A DNA stretch of 64,000 nt from Actinomycetota bacterium (lineage in GTDB: Bacteria > Actinomycetota > Acidimicrobiia > Acidimicrobiales > Ilumatobacteraceae). Positions 33,259-41,913 of the stretch are shown piece after piece (the first letter of the stretch is position 1; each line of letters opens with the position of its first letter). Location of the stretch: NCBI GenBank assembly GCA_016870865.1, contig VGAC01000009.1, forward strand, positions 1 through 64,000, given 5' to 3'. Both the position numbers and the translations under genes were made by a program. The notes beneath the pieces were generated by a model that saw nothing but the letters and a program-made list of their open reading frames with translations, searched no databases and was not told the DNA's origin.

Positions 33259-34245
33259 ATGTCCGCACACCCACTCCACGCCGCCGGCAAGCCGATCTTC
33301 GGGGTGTTCATGCCCCAGGGCTGGAAAATGGAACTCGCCGACGTCGTGGGCGACGCAGAGAAGTGGAACGTCGCCGTCGATGTGGCGCTCCGCGCCGAAG
33401 AACTCGGCTTTCACTCGATCTGGGTGTACGACCATTTCCACAATGTTCCGCGGCCCGCCCACGAGGCCGTGTTCGAATGCTGGACGACCATGGCGGCGAT
33501 CTCGCAGCGCACGTCGCGCATCAGGCTCGGCCAGATGGTGGGCTGCAACAGTTACCGCAACCCGGGTCTGCTGGCCAAGATGACCTCGACGCTCGACGTG
33601 ATCTGCGGCGGTCGCCTGGAGTGGGGTATCGGTGCCGGCTGGTACGAAAACGAGTACCGCGGTTACGGCTTCGAGTTCCCCAAGCCCAAGGACCGCATCG
33701 GGATGTTGCGCGAGTCCGTTGAAATCGTGAAATCGATGTGGACCAACGTCGAGACGACCTACGACGGCAAGTACTACAAGACGGTCCGGGCCAACTGCGA
33801 CCCCAAGCCGCTGCAGAAGCCCACACCGCCCATCTGGATCGGTGGTGGAGGTGAACAGTTGACCCTGCGTGTGGTCGCCGAACACGCCGACTGTTCGAAC
33901 TTCGGTGGCACGCCCGACGAATGGGCGCGCAAGCGTGAGATTCTCAAGGGTCACTGTGCAGCCGTGGGCCGCGACGAAGGGGAGATTCGCAAGACCTGGT
34001 CGCCCGAGGTGTTCATTCGTTCGACGGAGAAGGAACTGGCCCAGCGCACGAAGGGTGGTCTCTGGGGGGATTCCGTGGAGAACTGGAGCAACAACAACCT
34101 CGTCGGAACCCCCGAGCAGGTTGCAGAAAAGATCGCAACCTACGTGAAGCTCGGATGCTCGGGTTTCATCCCGTGGTGTGCCGACTATCCCGACACCGAG
34201 ACGATGGAACTGCTGGCGATGAAGGTGATGCCCGAGTTCGTCTGA
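33259..34245 (+). CDS. LLM-class oxidoreductase, probably F420-dependent (second)
   Basis: 328-aa luciferase-like TIM barrel: F-G-V-F-M-P-Q-G-W near the N-terminus, S-I-W-V-Y-D-H-F, C-G-G-R-L-E-W-G-I-G-A-G-W, and P-P-I-W-I-G-G-G-G-E. This pattern belongs to actinobacterial F420-dependent oxidoreductases (TIGR03560-like). The reaction is unknown; the preceding acyl-CoA dehydrogenase suggests lipid metabolism. It is convergent with the MaoC-like gene across a gap holding a hairpin. Confidence 0.9.
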   Translation: MSAHPLHAAGKPIFGVFMPQGWKMELADVVGDAEKWNVAVDVALRAEELGFHSIWVYDHFHNVPRPAHEAVFECWTTMAAISQRTSRIRLGQMVGCNSYRNPGLLAKMTSTLDVICGGRLEWGIGAGWYENEYRGYGFEFPKPKDRIGMLRESVEIVKSMWTNVETTYDGKYYKTVRANCDPKPLQKPTPPIWIGGGGEQLTLRVVAEHADCSNFGGTPDEWARKREILKGHCAAVGRDEGEIRKTWSPEVFIRSTEKELAQRTKGGLWGDSVENWSNNNLVGTPEQVAEKIATYVKLGCSGFIPWCADYPDTETMELLAMKVMPEFV

Positions 34246-34250
34246 GCCGG

Positions 34251-34272
34251 GTGGCGGAAAAGGGGCCGCCGC
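34251..34272. terminator. Hairpin between convergent LLM and MaoC genes
   Basis: GTGGCGG (34251-34257) pairs with CCGCCGC (34266-34272) in seven pairs including one G.T, around an eight-base loop. There is no T-run. It is a possible bidirectional terminator in a 30-base gap. Confidence 0.35.
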
Positions 34273-34275
34273 GAA

Positions 34276-34731
34276 TCAGACGTAGTAGCGGAAGATGATT
34301 TCCGCGACGCACGAAGGCTTTGCAGCGCCCTCGACTTCGAAGGTGACCTCCATCGTGGCCTGTGCGCCACCCGCGACGTCTTCGACGTTGGTCAACTTTG
34401 CACCTGCGCGCAACTTCGAACCGACCTGAACCGGCGACATGAATCGGATCTTGTTGGCCCCGTAGTTGACGCCCATTGAAATGCCGCCAACCGTGAAGAT
34501 CTCGGGCAACAGCACCGGCCCGAGTGAGAGCGTGAGATAACCGTGGGCGATCGGCGCACCGAAGGGGCCGGCCTTCGCACGCTCGACGTCGACGTGAATC
34601 CACTGGTGATCACCGGTCGCCTCGGCGAACTGGTTGACACGTTCCTGGGTGATCGTCAGATAGGTGCTGTAGCCGAGGTGGGTTCCGATGCGGGACTTGA
34701 GACTGTCGATACCGTCGATAACTGTTGCCAT
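34276..34731 (-). CDS. MaoC-like (R)-specific enoyl-CoA hydratase
   Basis: 151-aa single hot-dog domain. A-T-G-D-H-Q-W-I-H-V-D holds the catalytic Asp-x-x-x-x-His hydratase motif, and A-H-G-Y-L-T-L-S-L follows in the usual place. It matches the nodulation-N/Rv0130-type dehydratases that hydrate 2-enoyl-CoA. A GAGACT box six bases before ATG 34731 is a weak leaderless -10. It probably works with the nearby acyl-CoA dehydrogenase. Confidence 0.92.
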   Translation of the reverse strand: MATVIDGIDSLKSRIGTHLGYSTYLTITQERVNQFAEATGDHQWIHVDVERAKAGPFGAPIAHGYLTLSLGPVLLPEIFTVGGISMGVNYGANKIRFMSPVQVGSKLRAGAKLTNVEDVAGGAQATMEVTFEVEGAAKPSCVAEIIFRYYV

Positions 34732-34771
34732 CCCGACAGTCTCTCACGCCGGGAAGGGGCGCGGAAAACGG

Positions 34772-35224
34772 TCAGCGGTACCAGATCTTTTGGTGTCCGC
34801 GGCTGTGTGGGTGCAACAGCAGTGCACACAGGGCAACCTCGAAGATCGCACTGAGTGTGCTGCCCCCGGTGAGTTTGCGGTAGAGGCTGAACGAACCAGC
34901 CAACTTGCGTTCGATGTCGGAATAGGCGATGAAACGCAGGACGAACGGCGCGAATGAAGCCGCGACCGCAAGTTTCCAGCCGAGTTTGCGATCGTTCGCC
35001 ATGAGCCACCCACCGGCCGCGTGCAGGGCCACGATGGCAACCCCGAGGGGCAGGCCCCATCCGTACTGAACCCGAAAGTAACCCAGGTAGTCGCTCTTGT
35101 CGACGACGTCGATCAACAGAAAGAACCCGTTGAGATACAGCAACCACGTCGCGATCTGCAGGGTTTGCGGTTGCATGCGGTCGAACCAGCGTCGGGGGTC
35201 GAGGGGTGTGTCTCCCGATGCCAT
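34772..35224 (-). CDS. Small integral membrane protein, unknown function
   Basis: 150-aa protein with four predicted hydrophobic helices (about 22-42, 56-76, 84-100 and 122-140) and a charged N-terminus (D-P-R-R-W-F-D-R). No family is recognised. The minus-strand CAGACT six bases before ATG 35224 is a possible -10 and lies against the divergent TAGTCT box of the third LLM gene. Confidence 0.65.
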   Translation of the reverse strand: MASGDTPLDPRRWFDRMQPQTLQIATWLLYLNGFFLLIDVVDKSDYLGYFRVQYGWGLPLGVAIVALHAAGGWLMANDRKLGWKLAVAASFAPFVLRFIAYSDIERKLAGSFSLYRKLTGGSTLSAIFEVALCALLLHPHSRGHQKIWYR

Positions 35225-35229
35225 GCGCT

Positions 35230-35235
35230 TAGTCT
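35230..35235 (+). promoter_or_regulatory. -10 box TAGTCT, leaderless start at 35243
   Basis: TAGTCT is followed by seven bases and GTG 35243. Confidence 0.6.
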
Positions 35236-35242
35236 GTCACCC

Positions 35243-36190
35243 GTGGGTGTCGAGTGTCGTGCTTTTCGTTTCAGCGTGATGACGTCGGGCGCGCCTGATG
35301 CGGCATCCTGGCGCCGACTGGTGGAGCGCGTCGACACGGAGGGTTACGACATGGTGCACATGCCACAGCACCGCGGCGCCAAGGGTTTATCGCCGCTCGT
35401 TGCGCTCGCATTCGTCGCGTCCTATACGTCGCGACTACGCATCGGTACGTTGGTTCTCGACAACGAATCCGTCCACCCTGCAATTGTTGCCCGTGATGCT
35501 GCGACACTGGACTTGTTGAGCGGTGGTCGACTCGAGGTTGGAATCGGAGCCGGATGGTTGGAGGCAGATCACGCAACCATCGGCCAGGATTTCGCGCCCG
35601 TGGGTCTGCGTATCGAGCGGCTGTCCGAGGCGGTCGACGTCATGCGTGCGTGTTGGCAGGGAGATTCGGCGAACTTCGAAGGCACCCATTTCGTGCTGCG
35701 CGACGCGCCGAACGACCCCAAGCCGGTCCAACCGGGAGGCCCTCGGGTCCTCATCGGTGGCGGTGGCAAACGGGTGCTGTCTCTTGCGGCCCGCAAGGCC
35801 GACATCGTGTCATTCGTGCCGAACATGTCCGCTGGTCGGGTCGGACGCGAATCGGCCGCAAATGCAACCGGTGCCGCGACGGCCGAAAAGTTGGCCTGGG
35901 TGCGTGAGGCTGCGGGCGACCGGATGTCGTCCCTGGAGTTGCACACGAATCTCACCAACGTCTTCGTGACCGACGACCGCCTGCCGACAATGGAAAAGGT
36001 GGCCCGCGGTTACGGCCTCGACGACGCAAGCGACGCGCTTTACATTCCCCACGTCGTGATCGGGACCGTGCCGCAGTGTGTCGAACAGTTGCTGGAGCGT
36101 CGCGAGACGACGGGTATCAGCCACTACACGGTCTTTGAAACCAACCTCGACGCCTTTGCACCGATCATCACAGAGCTACAAGGTCGATGA
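35243..36190 (+). CDS. LLM-class oxidoreductase, probably F420-dependent (third)
   Basis: 315-aa luciferase-like protein: A-F-R-F-S-V-M at strand 1, L-S-G-G-R-L-E-V-G-I-G-A-G-W, and R-V-L-I-G-G-G-G-K-R. It resembles the first LLM protein (15366) more than the second. GTG 35243 gives the typical N-terminus and has a leaderless -10. The stop overlaps the era ATG (ATGA), so era is translated from the same mRNA. Confidence 0.9.
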   Translation: MGVECRAFRFSVMTSGAPDAASWRRLVERVDTEGYDMVHMPQHRGAKGLSPLVALAFVASYTSRLRIGTLVLDNESVHPAIVARDAATLDLLSGGRLEVGIGAGWLEADHATIGQDFAPVGLRIERLSEAVDVMRACWQGDSANFEGTHFVLRDAPNDPKPVQPGGPRVLIGGGGKRVLSLAARKADIVSFVPNMSAGRVGRESAANATGAATAEKLAWVREAAGDRMSSLELHTNLTNVFVTDDRLPTMEKVARGYGLDDASDALYIPHVVIGTVPQCVEQLLERRETTGISHYTVFETNLDAFAPIITELQGR

Positions 36191-37038
36191 GATCCGGTCT
36201 TGTCGCAGTGGTCGGAAGACCAAACGTCGGCAAGTCGTCCCTCGTCAATGCAATCGTCGGCAAAAAAGTGTCGATCGTGTCGGACAAGCCCCAGACAACA
36301 CGACGTCGAATCCACGGCGTTGCAACTCGTGGAGACACCCAGATCGTTTTCGTCGACACTCCCGGTCTGCACAAACCGGTGACCGCACTCGGCCAGCGCG
36401 TCAACGCGACGGCGATTGCCAGCGCGGTCGACGTCGATGTTCTCTTGCTCGTCTTTGATGCCGAGAGCGGATTCGGCAAGGGTGACGAATGGGTTGCCGC
36501 CAATGTGTCGATTGATCGAAGCACCACGAAACTGTTCGTCGTGGCGAACAAGTGTGATGCCGTGGCCCCCCGCCGCGTTCTCACCGAATTGTCCCTCTCG
36601 ACCGTTCTCGATGCCGATGAGTACTTCCCGGTTTCGGCACACACGCGCAAGGGTCTCGGTGAATTGTCAGAAGCCCTCCACGGGGTACTACCCGAGGGAC
36701 CGTGGTACTACCCGATCGATACGACGGGTGACGTGAGCGGCCAGGAGTGGGTGGCCGAACTGGTGCGTGAAGAGTTGTTGCGGCTGACCCGCGACGAACT
36801 GCCGTACTCGATCGCCACTCGTGTCACTGAATGGGAGTGGCCACGGGTGCGCTGTGAAATCATCGTCGAGCGCGAGAGCCAGAAGGGGATGGTGATCGGC
36901 CGCGGCGGATCGCTTCTCAAAGAGGTTGGAGCAACGGTGCGACGCCAGATGGATCCCGGTGCTTATCTCGAACTTCGTGTGGTGGTCGACAAGGACTGGC
37001 AACGAAAGCCGGGCCGAGTCGAACGTCTCGGATACTGA
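36187..37038 (+). CDS. era: GTPase Era
   Basis: 283-aa ribosome-assembly GTPase. G1 is GRPNVGKS (residues 9-16), the G2 region carries T-T-R-R-R, G3 is D-T-P-G and G4 is N-K-C-D. The C-terminal KH domain has V-I-G-R-G-G and K-E-V-G. Era binds the 3' end of 16S rRNA. It is coupled to the LLM gene by an ATGA overlap rather than following cdd or the CorC-type gene as in mycobacteria. Confidence 0.97.
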   Translation: MRSGLVAVVGRPNVGKSSLVNAIVGKKVSIVSDKPQTTRRRIHGVATRGDTQIVFVDTPGLHKPVTALGQRVNATAIASAVDVDVLLLVFDAESGFGKGDEWVAANVSIDRSTTKLFVVANKCDAVAPRRVLTELSLSTVLDADEYFPVSAHTRKGLGELSEALHGVLPEGPWYYPIDTTGDVSGQEWVAELVREELLRLTRDELPYSIATRVTEWEWPRVRCEIIVERESQKGMVIGRGGSLLKEVGATVRRQMDPGAYLELRVVVDKDWQRKPGRVERLGY

Positions 37039-37050
37039 ATCCAATTTGCG

Positions 37051-37680
37051 TCAGGGGCCAGCGTTGCCGACGACCTCCGGTGAAACAAGAACCGCGTAGT
37101 CGTCGTAAGCGACGGGCTCGTCGGCGGGGGCCAGTTCGCCGCCACCCCGCGGAACCGCCTGTGGCTCGCCGTCGACCCGGAAATCGACCTGGCCGATGCC
37201 CGGCCGCGAGGTGAGCGTGAGAACGATCTGTGCAATCGCAAGTGGCTGGTCGATGGGTGAAATCTCGAACAGGAGCGAACCCGCCACGTCGACCGTCGCC
37301 AGGCCGCGCTCCACGGTGATCGTTGCCTCGAGTTTGCTCGGAATGGCACTGCGCACGTCGGAGCCGAATGCGCTGGAGGGATAACCCGCGAGGAGGGAAT
37401 CGAGCACCATCTGTGGTTCGGGGTCTGGGGGGAGGTCTCGCACGACGGCCGTGATCTTTTCGCCGAGAATGAAGTACAACAGCACGGACTCGGTTTCGAC
37501 AACGGTCGTGAGGGTCGGGGCAATCGATGTCGATGTGGTGGTCGTCGAGGTGGTCGTGGGCGCGGTGAGTTCGTCGGGCACACCGCGCAGGACCGTTGCA
37601 TCATCCTGCGTGCGGGGTCCACAGGCCCCCAAAACGACGGCGAACATCGGCAAAGCAGCGACTGCGCGCACCCGTTTCAC
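37051..37680 (-). CDS. GerMN-domain lipoprotein (LpqB-like context)
   Basis: 209-aa lipoprotein with lipobox L-G-A-C near residue 20 and a short Thr/Ser linker (about 42-55). A GerMN-like domain (about 65-190) contains V-L-D-S-L-L-A-G-Y-P and A-T-V-D-V-A-G-S-L. The GTG start overlaps the kinase stop (GTGA). In mycobacteria the lipoprotein LpqB, also with a GerMN domain, follows the sensor kinase MtrB and modulates it. The same order here suggests a periplasmic modulator of the kinase. Confidence 0.82.
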   Translation of the reverse strand: MKRVRAVAALPMFAVVLGACGPRTQDDATVLRGVPDELTAPTTTSTTTTSTSIAPTLTTVVETESVLLYFILGEKITAVVRDLPPDPEPQMVLDSLLAGYPSSAFGSDVRSAIPSKLEATITVERGLATVDVAGSLLFEISPIDQPLAIAQIVLTLTSRPGIGQVDFRVDGEPQAVPRGGGELAPADEPVAYDDYAVLVSPEVVGNAGP

Positions 37681-39095
37681 TGCTCCTCCACCGCGCCGGC
37701 GCCCTCGGGGTCAATCGGAATCTCGAGACAGAAGCGCATTCCGCGAGCCGTGTTGTCCTCGATGCGAATCGAACCACCGATGGCAACGGCGTGTTCGAGG
37801 GCGATGGACAAACCAAGACCCGTACCGGTCCCACGCGCCGCCGAGGAACCGCGGGCAAATCGGTTGAAGATTCGCTGTCGATCGCTCTCGGGTATTCCAG
37901 CGCCCTCGTCGACGACCGTGATGGCAACCGAGTGGAGGTGACCGTTGACGAGTATTGCAACGGGCCCACCGGCATGCTCGCGCGCATTGACGAGGAGGTT
38001 GACGATGATCCGCTCGAGGCGCAGACGGTCGCTCGTGATGTGACGATGGACGATGCCCGACGCCACGACCGGAACCATGCCGAAACCGGATCTCTGAGCG
38101 ATCCGTCGGATGAAGTCGACGATCTCCACCGTGTCGTACTGTGGCGTGCTCGTTCCCGAGTCGAGACGCGACAACTCGAGCAGATCGATCACCATGCGGT
38201 CGAAGCGCCGGACCTGCGTCGTGACGACATCGAGAGCTTGTTGATTACGGTCGGACAGCTCTGACCGACGGGCCGCCAGGACGTCGATCGCAGCGCTGAG
38301 AGCCGTGATCGGCGAACGCAGTTCGTGGCTGACGTCGCTGGCGAACCTCACCTCACGTTCGATTCGCTCCTGAACAGCATCTGCCATCTCGTTGAAGGTG
38401 ACCGCCAGGCGATTGAGGTCGGGATCATCCTCGGGTTCCAGGCGCGCGTCGAGTCGACCACCGGCGATGTTGGCCGCGGCGTCGACGACCCGTCGCACGG
38501 GCAGGAGAACTCGACGCGAGGTGAACCAGCCGAGCGCGATCGCGATGGCTGTCGCGACGATCAGACCGGCGAGAAGTGCACTGAGGATGAAACTCAGCGT
38601 TCGCTGTGTTTCGCGCAACGGAAAGACCTCGTAGTAGTCGGCTCCGACCGAGGGCATCGGGACGCCGAAGCCCTGGTACAACTCACCATCGTGATCAAAG
38701 CGCTGTGTGGCGGCGCGGCCGGCCGCCACCGAAGTCAGGAGAGAATCGGGAAGGTCCGCCTGCGTGAAACTGAGCGGATCGGTGGCGTAAAAGAAGTTCT
38801 GCGGGTCGACACGGACAAGGGCGTAGCCGCGCGATTCGGTGCGGATGGTGGTGATGACCTGGCTCGCCAGATTGCGTCGCGTCTGGAGGAGGGTTCGCAT
38901 CAGCTGCGCGTTGCCCAAAGCCTGCGAACGTGTTGCCTGGAAACGCTGGTCGATGAGACTGCTGCGGCTGAAGGAATACGTCGCGACACCGGCGAACATC
39001 GACGTGACCAGGGCGATCAGGCCGAAGGAAACCAGGGTTCTGGCTCGCAACCCGAGGCGGACCGGACGGCCATCTCTGCGGAACGGGCTTCGCAC
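37677..39095 (-). CDS. Membrane sensor histidine kinase (MtrB-like)
   Basis: 472-aa kinase: TM1 about 20-42, an extracytoplasmic sensor of about 125 residues, TM2 about 168-190, HAMP, then the dimerisation H-box F-A-S-D-V-S-His257-E-L-R-S-P. N-L-L-V-N-A-R-E-H-A (N box), D-E-G-A-G-I-P and G-T-G-L-G-L-S follow in the ATPase domain. GTG 39095 gives the expected N-terminus, and CACACT six bases upstream may be its -10. It is co-translated with the GerMN lipoprotein and divergent from the response regulator. Confidence 0.92.
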   Translation of the reverse strand: MRSPFRRDGRPVRLGLRARTLVSFGLIALVTSMFAGVATYSFSRSSLIDQRFQATRSQALGNAQLMRTLLQTRRNLASQVITTIRTESRGYALVRVDPQNFFYATDPLSFTQADLPDSLLTSVAAGRAATQRFDHDGELYQGFGVPMPSVGADYYEVFPLRETQRTLSFILSALLAGLIVATAIAIALGWFTSRRVLLPVRRVVDAAANIAGGRLDARLEPEDDPDLNRLAVTFNEMADAVQERIEREVRFASDVSHELRSPITALSAAIDVLAARRSELSDRNQQALDVVTTQVRRFDRMVIDLLELSRLDSGTSTPQYDTVEIVDFIRRIAQRSGFGMVPVVASGIVHRHITSDRLRLERIIVNLLVNAREHAGGPVAILVNGHLHSVAITVVDEGAGIPESDRQRIFNRFARGSSAARGTGTGLGLSIALEHAVAIGGSIRIEDNTARGMRFCLEIPIDPEGAGAVEEQ

Positions 39096-39267
39096 ACGAC
39101 CAGTGTGGCCGAACCTTCCGCCCGATGGATCACAAAAGGGGGAGGAAAGTGACCCACCGGGCAGGAAACCACCCCGCAGGCAGTATCTCCCGTGATTGTG
39201 ACGAAGCGGGCCGATTTTCGTGCGTTTTGTGTAACGATTTGGGCACGTTCCCGAGGTGATCGGCAGA
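39096..39267. promoter_or_regulatory. Divergent control region of the two-component system
   Basis: 172 non-coding bases between kinase and regulator starts. GAGGTGATC (39254-39262) is an almost perfect anti-16S Shine-Dalgarno sequence placed for ATG 39268. TTGTGACGAAG and TTGTGTAACGATT, about 30 bases apart just upstream, are similar enough to be candidate regulator-binding half-sites. A purine-rich AAAAGGGGGAGGAAAG lies near 39134. Confidence 0.5.
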
Positions 39268-39975
39268 ATGAGGGCCGTGCACCGACTCCTGTTCGTCGAA
39301 GACGACGACAACATTCGTCTGGCTCTCAGGCTGGCCCTCGAAGACGAGGGCTACGAGGTAGTGGAGGCGCCCGACGGCGCGACGGGACTCAAGAGATTCA
39401 ACGAAACAGCGCCCGATCTGGTGTTGTTGGATCTGCGCTTGCCCGACATCTCCGGCTTCGACGTGTGTCGCCAGATCAGGGCCCATTCGCTGACCCCGAT
39501 CATCATGGTGACCGCGCAGACCGATACCCACGACCTCGTCGCCGGCCTCGAGGCAGGTGCCGACGACTACGTGACGAAGCCCGTGGTCACGAAGGAACTT
39601 GCTGCACGCATACGTGCCGCTTTGCGTCGTGCCCAGTTGCAGGAGGGGTCGGCTGTGGCGGCGCCCTCGACGAGACTCGACCGCGTGGCGGATCTCGAGA
39701 TTCGTCGCGATCTCGGCATCGTCTTGAAAATGGGGAAAGAGTTACCCCTCACACGCACCGAGTACCGCCTTTTGTGCGAATTCGCCGACCACGCCGGCCA
39801 GGTGTTGTCACGCGATCAGTTGCTCGAGCGTGTGTGGGGATACGAGTACCTCGGCGACAGTCGGCTCGTCGACGCCCACGTCCGTCGTTTGCGGGTGAAG
39901 ATCGAGGACCAACCCGACGAGCCGCGGATCATCCTGACGGTGCGTGGTCTGGGATACCGGCTCGTCGTCGCGTGA
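39268..39975 (+). CDS. OmpR-family response regulator (MtrA-like)
   Basis: 235-aa response regulator. The receiver domain has acidic E-D-D-D near residues 11-14, phosphoacceptor Asp55 (V-L-L-D-L-R-L-P), and the K in V-T-K-P. The C-terminal winged helix carries L-T-R-T-E-Y-R-L-L and V-D-A-H-V-R-R-L-R-V-K. ATG 39268 is set by the strong Shine-Dalgarno sequence; GTG 39256 overlaps it. The partner is the divergent kinase at 37677. It is convergent with dinG (two-base gap). Confidence 0.94.
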   Translation: MRAVHRLLFVEDDDNIRLALRLALEDEGYEVVEAPDGATGLKRFNETAPDLVLLDLRLPDISGFDVCRQIRAHSLTPIIMVTAQTDTHDLVAGLEAGADDYVTKPVVTKELAARIRAALRRAQLQEGSAVAAPSTRLDRVADLEIRRDLGIVLKMGKELPLTRTEYRLLCEFADHAGQVLSRDQLLERVWGYEYLGDSRLVDAHVRRLRVKIEDQPDEPRIILTVRGLGYRLVVA

Positions 39976-39977
39976 GG

Positions 39978-41897
39978 TCAGGCGTCGTTGATGGCGCTGC
40001 GGAGGAAATCGATCGCTTCGGACTTGTCGCTCGTGCGTGCCATCGGCGGCAGGGCATTGATGATCGTCCAGCGGTAGCCCTTTTTCGCCAGGCGGGGATC
40101 GAGAACCGCAACGACGCCTCGGTCGGTGCGCGAACGAACGAGACGTCCGGCCGCCTGGGCGAGGGATGTGATCGCGCGCGGCAGGTCGATCTCGATGAAT
40201 CCCCGTGGACCGTGGAGTTCGCGCCGGGCGGCGAGCAGTGGATTGTTGCGGTGGGGAAAGGGAATTCGGTCGATGATGACAAGGCAGAGCGAGCGACCCG
40301 GGATGTCGACCCCCTCGAAGAAGCCCGCGGTTGCGAACAGGCACGCGGATTCGTCGAGCGTGAACTCGCGCAACAAAGTTGCACGCTGGTTCTCGTCCTG
40401 GGCGAGGATCGGGAAGGGGAGACGGGACCGCAGGGCTTCAACCGCGGCGTTCATCGCCCGCCGGCTGGTGAAGAGTGCAAGCGTGCGGCCGCCTGCAGCC
40501 GCGATGAGGTCGGCCATTTCGGAGTGCACGAGATCGTCGCGGTCGGCGTTGGGCTCGGGAAGATGCGTGGCGCAATAGAGCATCGCCTGTTCGGCGAACT
40601 CGAACGGGCTCCCGACATCGATCATTTCTGCCGAATCACCGAGGCCGACACGGTGGGGCATCGACAACGGGATCGTCGCGCTGGTCAGCACGACCGCGTG
40701 TCCGGGCCACGCATGTTCGGCCAGCGCCGGTCCGACGTCGAGCGGCGCGAGAATTAGTTCCGCCCGCTCGCTGGACCCGGTGACGAACGGGACGTATGTG
40801 GAGTCGGCACGCAGGGTGGCATCGATGTCATCGGCGAGACGCGTGGCGAGTTGCTGGGCGCGGAACATCTTTTGTCGCACCGAGTCCATTGCGGAGTCGA
40901 CGTTGCGCAGCGCTTCGAGACACTCACCGGCCGTGAGCCGCAACGCCGTGAGGCAATCGACGATGTCGCGGGGGATCGGTAGCGCCAGACGCTGCTCGAC
41001 GTTGGGTGCGAGAACGTCGCCCAGGGCCTTGGCCTCGTCGTGGAGCCGGCGTTGAAGGCGATCATCTGCGATGACACGCCTCAGCGCCGCCGCGAGGGTC
41101 GTGGCACGGGACGCCGCGAGGCTCACACCGATGGTGGATGTGAGCGTGTCCTCGAGTTGATGGGCTTCGTCGAAGATGACCACGTCGTGTTCGGGAAGAA
41201 TCGCGCCGCCCGCGGCCACGTGCATGCCGTACAGGTGCGTGTTGACGACCAGGACATCGGCGGCCGCGGCACGGGCTCGTGCACGTTCGGCAAAGCAATT
41301 TCCGCCCGACTCACAACGCGCCGCACCCGGACACTCGTCGCTGCCGACGCTGACCGTCTGCCAGGCGCGGAGCGAGGGCTGCCAGTCGAGTTCGGCCACG
41401 TCGCCCGACTCGGTGCCGAGGGCCCAACGGGCAAGTTGGTCGACTTCTCGTTGGTGGCTGGCTCCGAGATCCTCCAATTCGAGACGTGCGTTGTTGGTGA
41501 CCTCGGATACGCGCTGCATGCACACGTAGTTGCTGCGGCCCTTGAGAATCGACCAGGTGAAGGGTTGCGGAAGGGTCGCCTCGAGGAGGGGCAGGTCGCT
41601 GTGTGCGAGTTGGTCCTGGAGAGTCTTGGTGGCCGTGGAGACGACCGTGCGTTTGCCCGAGAGGATCGCCGGGACGAGATAGGCGATGGTCTTGCCGGTT
41701 CCCGTGCCCGCCTGCACGATGAGGCGGCCGTCAGTGTTGATCGCCTGCGTCACGGCCAGAGCCATGTCGACCTGGCCGGGGCGGTCCTCGGGCCGGGGGA
41801 GACCCGCTGTCACGTGGTGAAGTGCCTGTGCGACCTCGTCGCGCATCACATGCCGACCACGGGGTGCGTCGTCGGAGGAATCGTCGGTGCCGGTCAT
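39978..41897 (-). CDS. dinG: ATP-dependent DNA helicase DinG/XPD-type
   Basis: 639-aa superfamily 2 iron-sulfur helicase. Walker A is AGTGTGKT, Walker B is D-E-A-H, and motif VI is QAAGRLVRSRTDRG. Four cysteines between motifs Ia and II (YVC, ECP, RCE, NCF) should bind a 4Fe-4S cluster. DinG-type helicases unwind 5' to 3' and help resolve R-loops and stalled forks. It follows uppS by 16 bases and is probably co-transcribed with it. Confidence 0.94.
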   Translation of the reverse strand: MTGTDDSSDDAPRGRHVMRDEVAQALHHVTAGLPRPEDRPGQVDMALAVTQAINTDGRLIVQAGTGTGKTIAYLVPAILSGKRTVVSTATKTLQDQLAHSDLPLLEATLPQPFTWSILKGRSNYVCMQRVSEVTNNARLELEDLGASHQREVDQLARWALGTESGDVAELDWQPSLRAWQTVSVGSDECPGAARCESGGNCFAERARARAAAADVLVVNTHLYGMHVAAGGAILPEHDVVIFDEAHQLEDTLTSTIGVSLAASRATTLAAALRRVIADDRLQRRLHDEAKALGDVLAPNVEQRLALPIPRDIVDCLTALRLTAGECLEALRNVDSAMDSVRQKMFRAQQLATRLADDIDATLRADSTYVPFVTGSSERAELILAPLDVGPALAEHAWPGHAVVLTSATIPLSMPHRVGLGDSAEMIDVGSPFEFAEQAMLYCATHLPEPNADRDDLVHSEMADLIAAAGGRTLALFTSRRAMNAAVEALRSRLPFPILAQDENQRATLLREFTLDESACLFATAGFFEGVDIPGRSLCLVIIDRIPFPHRNNPLLAARRELHGPRGFIEIDLPRAITSLAQAAGRLVRSRTDRGVVAVLDPRLAKKGYRWTIINALPPMARTSDKSEAIDFLRSAINDA

Positions 41898-41913
41898 CAG
41901 GCCAATGTGCGCC

